In this document: positions 47,918 through 58,246 of the stretch, piece by piece
Numbering within the stretch: position 1 is the stretch's first letter
How the letters are laid out: each line of letters opens with the position of its first letter
NCBI RefSeq assembly: GCF_001279695.1
Contig: NZ_LGDD01000166.1
Location: 1-64,000 of the forward strand
Direction of reading: 5' to 3'
DNA length: 64,000 bases
Origin: Streptomyces sp. WM6378
GTDB taxonomy: Bacteria > Actinomycetota > Actinomycetes > Streptomycetales > Streptomycetaceae
Program-made: the position numbers and the translations under genes
Notes under the pieces: model-generated
What the model was told of the DNA's origin: nothing
Seen by the model: the letters and a program-made list of their open reading frames with translations, nothing else
Database searches by the model: none

Positions 47918-49108
47918 TCACCACAGCACGGGCAGCCGCTCCGGCAGGCGCTTGATGAATCCCGTACGCCACACCAGCTGTTCGGCCGGGACCGCGAGGC
48001 GCAGCCCCGGCATCCGGTCCACCAGGACCGAGAGCGCCGTCTCGGCGTGCAGCCGGCCGAGCCCCGTGGCCGGGCAGAAGTGCCGCCCGGCGCCGAACGA
48101 GAGATGCGGGTTGTGCTCCCGGTCGAGGTCGAGGCGCTGGGGGTCGGTGAAGACCTCCGGGTCGAAGTTGGCGCCCTCGACCAGGACGAGCACCAACTCG
48201 CCCTTCTTCACGAGGACTTCGCCCAGCGTCACGTCCTCCAGGGCGAGCCGGGGCAGCCCGTCGCCGATCGACAGGTTCCAGCGAAGGAGCTCCTCCACCG
48301 CGCGGCCCATGCGCTCGGGGTGCTCGCGCAGATGGGTGATCAGCTCCGGGTGCTGGAGCAGGGCCAGGATCGCGAGGATCAGGAACGCGGAGGTGGAGAC
48401 CGCGCCCGCGCCGAACATGGACACCGCGACCGTGGCCAGCATCTCGTCCGTGAGGTGCGCGGACTCCTGGTCCTCGCGCAGCGCCGCGAGCCGTCCGAGC
48501 AGGCTGTCGGGGTCCAGGCCGGGCGCGTTGAGGCGCTCCACCATGTACCCGAGGTCCTTGTACCAGTTGAGCCCGGCACCCTCGAAGGTGTGCGCGCTGG
48601 TCATGAAGGCGGTGTCCAGGCCGGACATGAGCCGGCGCCAGTCCGCGAACGGCACCCCGATCACCTGGCAGTGCAGCGCCGCCGAGAAGGGGTCGGCGAA
48701 CCCCGCCCGGAGGTCGGCCGGCGGGCCCTCGGTGAGCAGCGCGTCGATGAACTCGCCCGCACGGACGCGGAGTTGACCGGCCAGGCCGTCGGCGCGCGGG
48801 CTGAGGGACTTCATCACGGCGGTGCGGAGCCCGGCGCTGTTGATGTTGCCCATGTTGTTGACGACCTCGGGCGGGATCGTCAGCGCGTACTGGCGGGGCA
48901 CCCCGGCGTTCGCGGTGTCCTTCAGGCTGAACCGCGCGTCCTCCAGGACCTGTTTGGCCAGCGCGTGGCTGCTCACCAGCCAGGCCTGGTCGCCGGTGAG
49001 CGTACGCACCCGGGCCACCGGCTGCTTCTCGCGCAGCCAGGCGCACTCCTCGGGCAGGACGTCACCGCGGCGCGAGAGCGGGAAGTCGAGTACGGGCTCG
49101 GGGGTCAT
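47918..49108 (-). CDS. Cytochrome P450, CYP121-like (cyclodipeptide-coupling candidate)
   Basis: A 396-residue soluble P450, the same length as M. tuberculosis CYP121A1 as I recall it, and strikingly similar throughout: PPEVVNNMGNI, EGANFDP and the C-terminal PERLPVLW. The heme Cys is in FGAGRHFCPATGLGR and the K-helix is EELLR. The I-helix reads FGAGAVSTSAF, lacking the usual acid-Thr pair, as in CYP121. CYP121 active-site residues Thr77, Asn85, Phe168, Trp182 and the I-helix Ser are present, but the Gln385-Arg386 pair is Ile-Lys here. It overlaps the cyclodipeptide synthase stop (ATGA) and so probably oxidises that product, perhaps by C-C ring coupling as in mycocyclosin. Confidence 0.93.
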   Translation of the reverse strand: MTPEPVLDFPLSRRGDVLPEECAWLREKQPVARVRTLTGDQAWLVSSHALAKQVLEDARFSLKDTANAGVPRQYALTIPPEVVNNMGNINSAGLRTAVMKSLSPRADGLAGQLRVRAGEFIDALLTEGPPADLRAGFADPFSAALHCQVIGVPFADWRRLMSGLDTAFMTSAHTFEGAGLNWYKDLGYMVERLNAPGLDPDSLLGRLAALREDQESAHLTDEMLATVAVSMFGAGAVSTSAFLILAILALLQHPELITHLREHPERMGRAVEELLRWNLSIGDGLPRLALEDVTLGEVLVKKGELVLVLVEGANFDPEVFTDPQRLDLDREHNPHLSFGAGRHFCPATGLGRLHAETALSVLVDRMPGLRLAVPAEQLVWRTGFIKRLPERLPVLW

Positions 49109-49800
49109 GCGGCGATTCCTTCCGGGCGCACCACGGCGTAGGCCTGATTGCGGGAGGCGCGCAAGCCGCCGCCCTTCGCGTAGAGGAGCTCGGTCAGCGG
49201 GATCGGCGCGTGGTAGGCCGACACCGAGGAGGGGACGCCGAGGATGCCCGGAGTGTCCAGGAAGAAGGGGAGTTCCGCGGCGATGTAGTCGAGGCAGGCG
49301 GCGAGCTGTTCCGCGCTCGCGGCCGGCCCGCCCACCTTCGTGGAGAGGAAGTGCCCGGCCATGCGCTCGCAGCCGGCCCGGAAATGCGGATCGGTGGCGA
49401 GGAAATGCCGCACCCGCCGGTGCAGGAGTTCGTAGACCGGATTACCGGCGAATTCGGAGAGCCCGTGCACGCCGACGGGTATGTCCGGCGAGCCTGCCTC
49501 TTCGACGCCGCGCAGAATTCTGCGGCGTACCGCCTTGAGTTCTTTCGAGGCGCGCCGTGCCGCGTGCTCCTCGTCGTAGCCGAGCGCGCTGAACAGCTCG
49601 GCCACATGGAGGTCGGCGTACACGATGTCGATGCGGGAGAACCGTGCCGAAGCCCAGCGGACGAGTTCGGTGATGCGGCCGGCGCTGAAATAGCTGTTTC
49701 CCGGACTCACACCGATGAGGACGTGATCGCCCTCGTCCCATATGTGGTGGCAACTTCGCGTGAAGGGCTGCACGGTGAATGCTTCAGTTGTGATGGTCAC
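49105..49800 (-). CDS. tRNA-dependent cyclodipeptide synthase
   Basis: A 231-residue enzyme that makes a diketopiperazine from two aminoacyl-tRNAs. It resembles AlbC: HVLIGVSPGNSYFS carries the catalytic Ser32 and Asn35, Tyr172 and Glu176 lie in DYIAAELPFF, and Tyr196-His197 in PSSVSAYH, which places it in the NYH subfamily. The C-terminus RASRNQAYAVVRPE also matches. Product cannot be read directly; the CYP121-like partner suggests cyclo(Tyr-Tyr) or a relative. It is the first gene of a two-gene minus-strand operon, with the P450 coupled by a four-base overlap. No transporter or regulator is clearly part of the set. Confidence 0.94.
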   Translation of the reverse strand: MTITTEAFTVQPFTRSCHHIWDEGDHVLIGVSPGNSYFSAGRITELVRWASARFSRIDIVYADLHVAELFSALGYDEEHAARRASKELKAVRRRILRGVEEAGSPDIPVGVHGLSEFAGNPVYELLHRRVRHFLATDPHFRAGCERMAGHFLSTKVGGPAASAEQLAACLDYIAAELPFFLDTPGILGVPSSVSAYHAPIPLTELLYAKGGGLRASRNQAYAVVRPEGIAA

Positions 49801-50002
49801 AGCTGTAACGCCCCAGCGCCGCTAGTCCCTGGGTGCCCTGTGCTCCCGGTGTGGCGGCGACAGCAAGAAGTTATCCGCCAAGTGCGGAGCGTGAGGAAGT
49901 GGCGGCGTGAAGTTGGCGCGAACTGCTCTTTGGCGGGCGGAAAACAGTCCTTTCCGTGTTTCGAACAGTCAGAGTCCGGGGCCCGCCGGTCTGGACCCGT
50001 TA

Positions 50003-50641
50003 TCAGTGCGCGACAAGCAGTGCCTCCGAGCCGACCGGCCGGAAACCCGCCGCCTGGAAGGTGCGCACACTGCGCGCGTTGCCCGGCGACTGCTGCGCCC
50101 AGAGCACCGGCTCGGGCACCAAGTGCCGTGCGGCCAGGGCGAGTTGAACGCCGAGGCCCAGGCCGCGCGCGGACTCGTCGACCTCGACGGCGGCCTCCCA
50201 GCGGCCGGCGACGCCCCGGCCGAGTATCAGGACGCCGCCGTCCGCCGCCCAGACCCGCACGTCGTCCCGGTACTTCAGGGCCCGCGCCACCCTCGGATGC
50301 TCCGGGTCCTCGATCTCGGTCAGCCCCAGCGGCGGCTCGCCCGGCAGGGCGGGGGCGCAGGTCAGCAGGTCGACGCAGTTCATCGAGCGGCCGGTGCGGG
50401 CCATCAGGGCGGCCAGGAACCCGGGGTTCATCGACGCGCCGAGCGGATCGGCCCTCGTCTCGGCCAGCGTGGCCCGCAGCCAGTCCTCGTCCTCGTCCAG
50501 GAAGATCACCGAGTGCGCGGTGAACGCCAGCACGCCCGCGTCGCGCGGCCCCGGCTGCGCCACCACCGTCGTACCGCCGTCGGCCGGCGGGAACCGCCCC
50601 GTCGCCGCGGCCGCCAGAATGTCGCCGAGCGTGCCATCCAT
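50003..50641 (-). CDS. GNAT-like acetyltransferase
   Basis: A 212-residue protein whose C-terminal half resembles GCN5-type acetyltransferases: WEAAVEVDESARGLGLGVQL fits the acetyl-CoA-binding motif A (R/Q-x-x-G-x-G/A, here RGLGLG), followed by WAQQSPGNARSVRTFQAAGF, typical of motif B. The N-terminal 90 residues are less typical. Substrate unknown. ATG 50641 follows GGGGA. It diverges from the MerR-type regulator, whose promoter lies in the 69-base spacer, and may be under that regulator's control. Confidence 0.78.
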   Translation of the reverse strand: MDGTLGDILAAAATGRFPPADGGTTVVAQPGPRDAGVLAFTAHSVIFLDEDEDWLRATLAETRADPLGASMNPGFLAALMARTGRSMNCVDLLTCAPALPGEPPLGLTEIEDPEHPRVARALKYRDDVRVWAADGGVLILGRGVAGRWEAAVEVDESARGLGLGVQLALAARHLVPEPVLWAQQSPGNARSVRTFQAAGFRPVGSEALLVAH

Positions 50642-50672
50642 GGGATTCCCCGTTTCTTTCCGTCCAGAGGCC

Positions 50673-50711
50673 TTGAGTCTCCACCCACTGGAAACCGGAC
50701 ACTCGACAACA
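50673..50711 (+). promoter_or_regulatory. MerR-type promoter with 19-bp spacer, leaderless
   Basis: TTGAGT (50673-50678) and GACACT (50698-50703) are separated by 19 bases, the long spacing that MerR proteins correct by twisting DNA. The spacer carries the dyad TCCA-CCCAC-TGGA. The -10 box ends only seven bases before the ATG of the MerR gene, so the transcript would begin at or next to the start codon and lack a ribosome binding site. Confidence 0.65.
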
Positions 50712-51631
50712 TGATCGACGACGGCCCGGAAACCTTCACCATCGGGCAGCTCGCCCGCCGCACCGGCCTGCCCGTGCGCACCATCCGGTACTGGTCCGAC
50801 ATCGGCGCCCTGCCGCCCGTCGGCCGCTCCCACGGCGGCTACCGGCTGTACGACGCCGAGTGCGTGGCCCGCCTTGAGCTGGTGCGCACCCTGCGCGAAC
50901 TGGGGCTCTCCCTGGATGACGTACGCCGCGTGCTCGCCCGGGAGATCACGGTCGCCGAGGTCGCCGCGGCCCATGTCGCGGCCCTCGACGCCCAGATCCG
51001 GGCGCTCCGGGTGAGCCGGGCCGTCCTGTCGACCATCGCCCGACGGCAGTCCGACACGGAGGAGACGACCCTCATGAACAAGCTGGCCAGGCTCTCCGCG
51101 CGCGAGCGCAAGCAGATCATCGACGACTTCACCGACGAGGTGTTCACCGGCCTCGACGACACCAACCCGCACTTCCACGCCCGGGTCCGCGGCGTGGCCG
51201 GTGAGCTGCCCGACGACCCCACCCCGCTCCAGGTCGACGCCTGGATCGAGCTGGCCGAACTGGTCGAGGACGAGGCCTTCCGGGCGCTGATGCGGCGGAT
51301 CGCCGAGACCGACTCCGAGAGCTTCCGGGAGCGCTCGCGCGAACCGCAGGCCTACCTCGCCTTCGCGAAGAAGGTCGCCCAGCTCGCGGGCGCGGCCCAG
51401 GAGCGCGGCGTCGCACCCGAAAGCTCCGAGGCCGACGCACTCCTCACCGAGCTGCTCGGCGCGGGCGCCGACCGGGCGGCCGTCCTGGAGCGGGTCGGCG
51501 TCAGCCCGGACCTGCGCGTCGAACGCTATTTCCAGCTGCTCGCCGTCATCAACGGGTACGAGCAGCCGCCGAGCGCGGCCGCCGCCTTCCAATGGCTGGC
51601 CGCCGCACTGGGCGCGCACGTCGGCAGCTAA
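50711..51631 (+). CDS. MerR-family transcriptional regulator
   Basis: A 306-residue regulator with an N-terminal MerR winged helix (TFTIGQLARRTGLPVRTIRY, then IGALPPVGRSHGGYRLYD), the dimerisation helix, and a long helical C-terminal domain of about 190 residues starting after the ARRQSDTEE segment. The C-terminal domain is not one I can name and may bind an effector. No ribosome binding site precedes ATG 50711, in line with a leaderless transcript. Probably autoregulated and controls the divergent acetyltransferase-like gene. Confidence 0.9.
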   Translation: MIDDGPETFTIGQLARRTGLPVRTIRYWSDIGALPPVGRSHGGYRLYDAECVARLELVRTLRELGLSLDDVRRVLAREITVAEVAAAHVAALDAQIRALRVSRAVLSTIARRQSDTEETTLMNKLARLSARERKQIIDDFTDEVFTGLDDTNPHFHARVRGVAGELPDDPTPLQVDAWIELAELVEDEAFRALMRRIAETDSESFRERSREPQAYLAFAKKVAQLAGAAQERGVAPESSEADALLTELLGAGADRAAVLERVGVSPDLRVERYFQLLAVINGYEQPPSAAAAFQWLAAALGAHVGS

Positions 51632-51687
51632 TCTGACCCGCGTCAGAAACGCATCAAGCAGTAGGCACCAACAAAGGGGTGGACCCA

Positions 51688-51900
51688 GTGGCGGACATCG
51701 AAGAGGCGCGCAAGGCGTTCGCGAAGCTCGACATCGACGGCGACGGACGCGTCACCGCGAGCGAGTACAAGGCGGTCATGGCGCAGCTGGGCGACTTCCA
51801 CGTCACCGAGACGGTGGCCCAGGCCATCATCAAGGCCAAGGACGCCAACGGCGACGGCAAGCTCTCCTTCGAGGAGTTCTGGGCCTCGCTGAACAAGTGA
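51688..51900 (+). CDS. Small EF-hand calcium-binding protein
   Basis: A 70-residue cytosolic protein with two EF-hand loops, DIDGDGRVTASE and DANGDGKLSFEE, each with the canonical Asp/Asn/Gly/Glu pattern, so it should bind two calcium ions. Small EF-hand proteins like this are known in Streptomyces and linked to calcium signalling in aerial growth. GTG 51688 is preferred because AAGGGG lies nine bases before it; a GTG three codons upstream (51679) is the alternative. A hairpin follows. Confidence 0.9.
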   Translation: MADIEEARKAFAKLDIDGDGRVTASEYKAVMAQLGDFHVTETVAQAIIKAKDANGDGKLSFEEFWASLNK

Positions 51901-51908
51901 CGCCGATC

Positions 51909-51954
51909 GGCCCCGGTGGCGTACTCCCGCTCGCGCGGTACGCCATCCGGGGCC
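51909..51954 (+). terminator. Terminator hairpin after EF-hand gene
   Basis: GGCCCCGGTGGCGTAC pairs with a downstream near-complement across a 13-base loop, with one small bulge. Confidence 0.75.
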
Positions 51955-52029
51955 GGCCCGGAATAACTTCCCGGGACCGCGAGTTCCCCGGAGCATGCCA
52001 ACGCGGCACCATCTCCGGAAGGCCAGCTC

Positions 52030-52689
52030 ATGAAGATCGGCATCATCGGTGCGGGCAACATCGGCGGCAACCTGACCCGCCGTCTCACCGCGCTCGGACA
52101 CGAGGTTTCCGTCGCCAACTCCCGCGGCCCGCAGACCCTTTCAGCCCTCGCCGAGGAGACCGGCGCGACCCCGGTCACCGTCGCCGAGGCCGCCAAGGGC
52201 GCACAGGTCGTCGTGGTCACCATCCCGCTGAAGCGCATCCCCGACTTGCCCAAGGGCTTCCTCGACGGCGCGGCCGACGGCTTCGCCGTCATCGACACCG
52301 GGAACTACTACCCCAAGGAGCGCGACGGCCGGATCGACGCGATCGAGGACGGCCTCACCGAGAGCCGCTGGACCGAGCAGCACATCGGCCACCCGGTGAT
52401 CAAGGTCTTCAACGGCACGTACGCGCAGGACCTCCTCGACCGGCCCCGCCCGCAGGGCGACCCCGAGCGGATCGCCGTGCCGGTGGCCGGCGACGACACG
52501 GCCGCCAAGCAGCTGGTCCGCGAGCTCGTCGACGAGCTCGGCTTCGACACCGTGGACGCCGGCGGCATCGACGACTCCTGGCGCCAGCAGCCCGCGACCC
52601 CGGTCTACGGACTGAGGGGCAACGTCGCGGAGGTCACCGAGGCCCTGGCGGCGGCGCCCAAGGAGCGCCCGGCCGCCCACAGCTTCTAG
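52030..52689 (+). CDS. NADPH-dependent F420 reductase-like protein
   Basis: A 219-residue Rossmann-fold oxidoreductase. The N-terminus [19 protein letters not shown] is the NADP-binding glycine motif, and [25 protein letters not shown] and [14 protein letters not shown] match the F420H2:NADP oxidoreductase/NADPH-F420 reductase family. It probably exchanges hydride between NADP(H) and coenzyme F420 or acts on a related substrate. It stands alone, converging with sdaA only four bases away. Confidence 0.85.
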   Translation: MKIGIIGAGNIGGNLTRRLTALGHEVSVANSRGPQTLSALAEETGATPVTVAEAAKGAQVVVVTIPLKRIPDLPKGFLDGAADGFAVIDTGNYYPKERDGRIDAIEDGLTESRWTEQHIGHPVIKVFNGTYAQDLLDRPRPQGDPERIAVPVAGDDTAAKQLVRELVDELGFDTVDAGGIDDSWRQQPATPVYGLRGNVAEVTEALAAAPKERPAAHSF

Positions 52690-52693
52690 GCGA

Positions 52694-54064
52694 TCAGCAT
52701 TCGATGATGTTGACGGCGAGGCCGCCGCGGGCCGTCTCCTTGTACTTGACGCTCATGTCGGCCCCCGTCTCCTTCATCGTCTTGATGACCTTGTCCAGGG
52801 ACACCTTGTGGCTGCCGTCGCCGCGCATCGCCATCTTGGCGGCGGTGACGGCCTTCACGGCGGCCATGCCGTTGCGCTCGATGCAGGGGATCTGGACGAG
52901 GCCGCCGACCGGGTCGCAGGTCAGACCCAGGTTGTGCTCCATGCCGATCTCGGCGGCGTTCTCGACCTGCTCGGGGGTGCCGCCGAGGACCTCGGCGAGC
53001 GCGCCGGCCGCCATCGAGCAGGCGGAGCCGACCTCGCCCTGGCAGCCGACCTCGGCGCCGGAGATCGAGGCGTTCTCCTTGAACAGCATGCCGATCGCGC
53101 CGGCGGCCAGCAGGAAGCGGACGATGCCGTCCTCATCGGCGCCGGGCACGAAGTTCATGTAGTAGTGAAGGACCGCCGGGATGATGCCCGCGGCGCCGTT
53201 GGTGGGGGCGGTCACGACCCGGCCGCCCGCCGCGTTCTCCTCGTTCACGGCCATCGCGTACAGCGTCGCCCACTCCATGGCGTGCGCCTCGGGGTTGCCC
53301 TCGGCGCGCAGCTGGCGGGCGGTGGTGGCGGCGCGGCGGCGGACCTTGAGGCCGCCGGGCAGGATGCCCTCGCGGGCCATGCCGCGCGAGACGCAGGCCT
53401 GCATGACCCGCCAGATGTCGAGCAGGCCGGAACGGATCTCGTCCTCGGTGCGCCAGGCCTTCTCGTTCTCCAGCATCAGCGCGGAGATCGAAAGACCGGT
53501 GTCCTGGGCGAGCCGGAGCAGCTCGTCGCCGGTGCGGAAGGGGTGCTTGAGAACGGTGTCGTCCGGCACGATCGGGTTCTCGCCGGCCACCGCGTCCTCG
53601 TCGACGACGAAGCCGCCGCCGACCGAGTAGTACGTCTTCTCCAGGATCAGCGCGCCGTCGATGTCGTACGCGAAGACCGTCATGCCGTTGGCGTGGTACG
53701 GCAGCGCCTTGCGGCGGTGCAGGATCAGGTCGTCGTCGTAAGCGAAGTCGATCTCGTGCATGCCCAGCACGTTGAGCCGCCCCGACTCCTTGATCCGCTC
53801 CACCCGGTCGTCTGCGGTCTCGACGTCGACCGTGCGCGGGGAGGCGCCCTCCAGGCCGAGCAGCACCGCCTTCGGCGTGCCGTGGCCGTGTCCGGTGGCG
53901 CCGAGCGACCCGTACAGCTCGGCCCGTATCCGCACGGTGTGGGCGATGAGGCCCTCGTTCTTCAGGCGCGCGGCGAACATTCGGGCCGCCCGCATCGGGC
54001 CGACGGTGTGGGAGCTGGACGGGCCGATGCCGATCGAGAACAGGTCGAAGACCGAGATGGCCAC
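52694..54064 (-). CDS. sdaA: L-serine dehydratase (iron-sulfur, single chain)
   Basis: A 456-residue enzyme converting L-serine to pyruvate and ammonia. The N-terminal beta domain ([20 protein letters not shown]) is fused to the alpha domain. Cysteines in [21 protein letters not shown] and QIPCIERNG provide the ligands for the catalytic [4Fe-4S] cluster. GTG 54064 follows AAGGAG; an upstream extension to 54157 has no support. Downstream of glyA on the same strand but separated by a hairpin, it drains serine produced from glycine. Confidence 0.95.
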   Translation of the reverse strand: MAISVFDLFSIGIGPSSSHTVGPMRAARMFAARLKNEGLIAHTVRIRAELYGSLGATGHGHGTPKAVLLGLEGASPRTVDVETADDRVERIKESGRLNVLGMHEIDFAYDDDLILHRRKALPYHANGMTVFAYDIDGALILEKTYYSVGGGFVVDEDAVAGENPIVPDDTVLKHPFRTGDELLRLAQDTGLSISALMLENEKAWRTEDEIRSGLLDIWRVMQACVSRGMAREGILPGGLKVRRRAATTARQLRAEGNPEAHAMEWATLYAMAVNEENAAGGRVVTAPTNGAAGIIPAVLHYYMNFVPGADEDGIVRFLLAAGAIGMLFKENASISGAEVGCQGEVGSACSMAAGALAEVLGGTPEQVENAAEIGMEHNLGLTCDPVGGLVQIPCIERNGMAAVKAVTAAKMAMRGDGSHKVSLDKVIKTMKETGADMSVKYKETARGGLAVNIIEC

Positions 54065-54141
54065 GGGGGACTCCTTGAGGGGTTTGGTAGACGCCGTTGT
54101 CTGCCGGGGTGGTGCAGAGCAAAGCTGGCACAGCATGGGAT

Positions 54142-54178
54142 GGGGCACCGCGCTCACTACCAGTGTGCGCGGTGCCCC
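54142..54178 (-). terminator. Hairpin between glyA and sdaA
   Basis: A perfect 12-bp stem (GGGGCACCGCGC and complement) with a 13-base loop lies 43 bases after the glyA stop, suggesting that sdaA has a partly independent transcript. Confidence 0.8.
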
Positions 54179-54220
54179 GGGGCTTCGTCCCGAATGAACC
54201 GGGAACTAAAGCGTACGAAA

Positions 54221-55480
<1,260 letters not shown>

Positions 55481-55512
55481 CAGACGATCCCTGTATCCCT
55501 GTGGTCTCTAGG

Positions 55513-55887
55513 TCAGCTGGCGAAGTCGGTGTACTCGTCGGCGGAGAGCAGGTCGCCCGGCTCGTCCGTGACCTTCACCTTGAACAGCCAGCCGCCCTCG
55601 AACGGAGCGGAGTTCACCAGGGCCGGGTCGTCCACGACGTCCTGGTTGGCGGCGACGACCTCGCCGGTCACGGGGGAGTACAGGTCGCTGACCGACTTGG
55701 TGGACTCCAGCTCGCCGCAGGTCTCGCCCGCGGTCACCGTGTCACCCACCCCGGGAAGCTGTACGTACACGACGTCACCGAGCGCGTTGGCCGCGTGCTC
55801 CGTGATGCCGACCGTCGACACGCCGTCCTCGGCGTTCGACAGCCACTCGTGCTCCTTGCTGTAGCGCAGCTGCTGCGGGTTGCTCAT
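55513..55887 (-). CDS. gcvH: Glycine cleavage system H protein
   Basis: A 124-residue lipoyl carrier protein shuttling the aminomethyl group between glycine cleavage enzymes. The lipoylation Lys is in [16 protein letters not shown], and SKEHEWLS and [17 protein letters not shown] are typical. Start at ATG 55887; the longer frame to 56019 overlaps spacer and is not supported. It sits between gcvT and glyA. The P protein gene (gcvP) is not in this window. Confidence 0.96.
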   Translation of the reverse strand: MSNPQQLRYSKEHEWLSNAEDGVSTVGITEHAANALGDVVYVQLPGVGDTVTAGETCGELESTKSVSDLYSPVTGEVVAANQDVVDDPALVNSAPFEGGWLFKVKVTDEPGDLLSADEYTDFAS

Positions 55888-55987
55888 GACCTGAATTCTC
55901 CTGTACGCGGGGGAGTGCTGATGACGGGGTCTCGAAGAGTGTCTCGGACAGTGAGACGAGAAGGGCGGTGCCGCAGGGACGCGCGGG

Positions 55988-57103
55988 TCACTTCTCGCGC
56001 TTGTAGAAGGGCAGCGCAACGACCTCGTACGCCTCGTGCGTCCCGCGGATGTCGATGCCGACGCCGGCGGTGCCGGGCGCGGCGTGCGCGGCGTCCACGT
56101 ACGCGATGGCGATCGGCTTGCCCAGGGTCGGCGACGGGGCGCCGGAGGTGACCTCGCCGACGACCTCGCCGTCGGCCACGACCGAGAAGCCGGCGCGGGG
56201 CACCCGGCGGCCCTCGGCGATCAGGCCGACCAGCTTGCGCGGCGGGTTCGCGGCGGCCTTCTCGGCGGCGGCCTCCAGAGCCGTACGGCCCACGAAGTCG
56301 CCGTCCTTCTCGAACTTCACGACCCGGCCGAGCCCGGCGTCGAAGGGGGTGAGCTCCGTGGTCAGCTCGTGCCCGTACAGCGGCATGCCCGCCTCCAGGC
56401 GCAGCGTGTCGCGGCAGGACAGGCCGCACGGCACGAGACCCGCGTCCTGGCCGGCCTCGGTCAGCGCACGCCACAGCGGCTCGGCGTGCTCAGGGGCGAC
56501 GAACAGCTCGAAGCCGTCCTCGCCGGTGTAGCCGGTGCGGGCGATCAGGGCGGGGACACCGGCGACGGTGCCGGGCAGGCCCGCGTAGTACTTCAGGCCG
56601 TCCAGGTCGGCGTCCGTGACGGACTTGAGGATGCCGGGGGACTCGGGGCCCTGCACGGCGATCAGCGCGTACGCGTCGCGGTCGTCGCGGACCTCGGCGT
56701 CGAAGCCGACCGCGCGCTCGGTGATCGCGTCGAGCACGATCTGCGCGTTGCCCGCGTTCGCGACGACCATGTACTCCGTCTCACCCAGGCGGTAGACGAT
56801 CAGGTCGTCGACGATGCCGCCGTCCTCCTGGCAGATCATCGTGTACCGGGCGCGGCCGGGGCCGATGGTGGCGATGTTGCCGACCAGGGCGTAGTTCAGC
56901 GCCTTCATGGCCTCGGGGCCGGTGACGGTGATCTCGCCCATGTGGGACAGGTCGAAGAGCCCGGCGCGGGTCCGTACGGCGGTGTGCTCGTCGCGCTCGC
57001 TCCCGTACCGCAGCGGCATGTCCCAGCCCGCGAAGTCGGTCATCGTGGCGCCCAGCGAACGATGCAGTGCATCGAGGGCGGTGAGGCGGGGGGCGTTGCT
57101 CAT
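55988..57103 (-). CDS. gcvT: Aminomethyltransferase (glycine cleavage T protein)
   Basis: A 371-residue tetrahydrofolate-dependent enzyme releasing ammonia and forming methylene-tetrahydrofolate. [20 protein letters not shown] near the start, [15 protein letters not shown] and [14 protein letters not shown] are characteristic. ATG 57103 follows GGAG by eight bases; in-frame upstream ATG codons fall inside the riboswitch. First gene of the operon and directly controlled by a tandem glycine riboswitch 40 bases upstream. Confidence 0.96.
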   Translation of the reverse strand: MSNAPRLTALDALHRSLGATMTDFAGWDMPLRYGSERDEHTAVRTRAGLFDLSHMGEITVTGPEAMKALNYALVGNIATIGPGRARYTMICQEDGGIVDDLIVYRLGETEYMVVANAGNAQIVLDAITERAVGFDAEVRDDRDAYALIAVQGPESPGILKSVTDADLDGLKYYAGLPGTVAGVPALIARTGYTGEDGFELFVAPEHAEPLWRALTEAGQDAGLVPCGLSCRDTLRLEAGMPLYGHELTTELTPFDAGLGRVVKFEKDGDFVGRTALEAAAEKAAANPPRKLVGLIAEGRRVPRAGFSVVADGEVVGEVTSGAPSPTLGKPIAIAYVDAAHAAPGTAGVGIDIRGTHEAYEVVALPFYKREK

Positions 57104-57143
57104 GGATGTGGCTCCAAGGTCCCGGGGCATGACGGTCGAGGAC

Positions 57144-57345
57144 ATCCTCCCCATCTGTCATCGGAACCTGAGAGGTTCACCGGCACGCGTTGCGCGGCAC
57201 GGCTTGCACCTTGGGTGGGGACGCCCGGCAGGGGACGGCCCGCTTTTCAGATCTGCCTCGTCCGCGCGGTACGGGGCCTGAGAGATTCAAGGGAGGAACT
57301 TGCTCCTTCGGCGCCCCAGCTCACAGCTGCTGAGGACTCTCCCGC
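57144..57345 (-). promoter_or_regulatory. Tandem glycine riboswitch upstream of gcvT
   Basis: On the minus strand two aptamer-like units follow one another. The first runs from GGAGAGTCCTC through GCCGAAGGAGCAAG to CTCTCAGGCCCCG; the second carries GGTGCAAGCC, GAACCTCTCAGGTTCCGATG and the closing GACAGATGGGGAGG. The paired CTCTCAGG motifs and the GCAAG bulges are hallmarks of glycine riboswitches. The position ahead of the cleavage operon implies that glycine turns it on. Exact ends are approximate. Confidence 0.9.
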
Positions 57346-57483
57346 GCGGATTCGAACGGCCGGTATGCAGTTGGCGCGCACATCATTGCACGCATCCCGG
57401 AAGCGTCACATCGCCGGTGACCCATTACCGTCTCTTTACACTTCGTGGGCAGGGGTCGCGGGACCCGAACAGGGGGGAGTGCC

Positions 57484-58140
57484 ATGACGGTTGGACGGAA
57501 CACGGGCCAGGTGCGGGAGGTCCCCGCGCCAAAAGGCCCTGGGCATCAGGCGGCGGGAGGACAGACACGGCCGGTGGTGCGGGATCTGCGCGGTCGGCCC
57601 GAGCGCACGCCGCCGGAGCTGGTCTTCGACGCGGGCGACGTCGTGGTGGTGTCGGGCTTGCCCGGCAGCGGCAAGACGACGCTGATGCGCCGCGCCGTCA
57701 CCGACCGCCGCATCGACTCCCAGGACACTCGCCTCGCCTGGCAGCGCCGGCTCCCCGGCATTCCGTACGCCCTGTACCGCCCACTGACCCGGACCGCCCA
57801 CTTCGCCAGGACCTGGTGGGCGCTGCGCTCCGGAGACAGCCTCGTCGTGCACGACTGCGGTACGCAGGCGTGGGTGCGGCACTGGCTGGGCCGGGGCGCC
57901 CGGCGCAGGGGACGCGCGCTGCGGCTCGTCGTGCTCGACGTGCCGGCCGGCACCGCTCTGGAGGGCCAGGCGATCCGGGGCCGCTGGGTGTCGAAGTACG
58001 CCTTCGCCCGGCACCGCGGCGCGGCCCGCCGCCTCATAGCCCAGGTGGAGGCCGGGCGGCTGCCGACCGGCTGTGCCAGCGCGGTCCTGCTCGACCGGGA
58101 GTCGGCCACCGTGCTGCGCCGGATCGGCTTCTCCGAGTAG
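57484..58140 (+). CDS. P-loop ATPase/kinase-like protein
   Basis: A 218-residue protein with Walker A GLPGSGKTTLMRR at about residues 56-68 and a hydrophobic strand LVVHDCGT that may serve as Walker B. The C-terminal half (RLVVLDVPAGTALEGQAIRG, RHRGAARRLI) resembles small kinases that act on nucleotides or metabolites. Substrate unknown. ATG 57484 follows GGGGGAG. It diverges from the glycine riboswitch and precedes two SseB-like genes on the same strand with a 106-base gap. Confidence 0.75.
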   Translation: MTVGRNTGQVREVPAPKGPGHQAAGGQTRPVVRDLRGRPERTPPELVFDAGDVVVVSGLPGSGKTTLMRRAVTDRRIDSQDTRLAWQRRLPGIPYALYRPLTRTAHFARTWWALRSGDSLVVHDCGTQAWVRHWLGRGARRRGRALRLVVLDVPAGTALEGQAIRGRWVSKYAFARHRGAARRLIAQVEAGRLPTGCASAVLLDRESATVLRRIGFSE

Positions 58141-58246
58141 CGCCCCCTGGCGCGCGCCGGGCCCTTTCCGGGCACCCTTTCCCCCTGTCGCACCCTCGGC
58201 GCTAGGGTCGTGGGGCACGGCAGCAGTCGGGGGAGAAGGACGGCAC

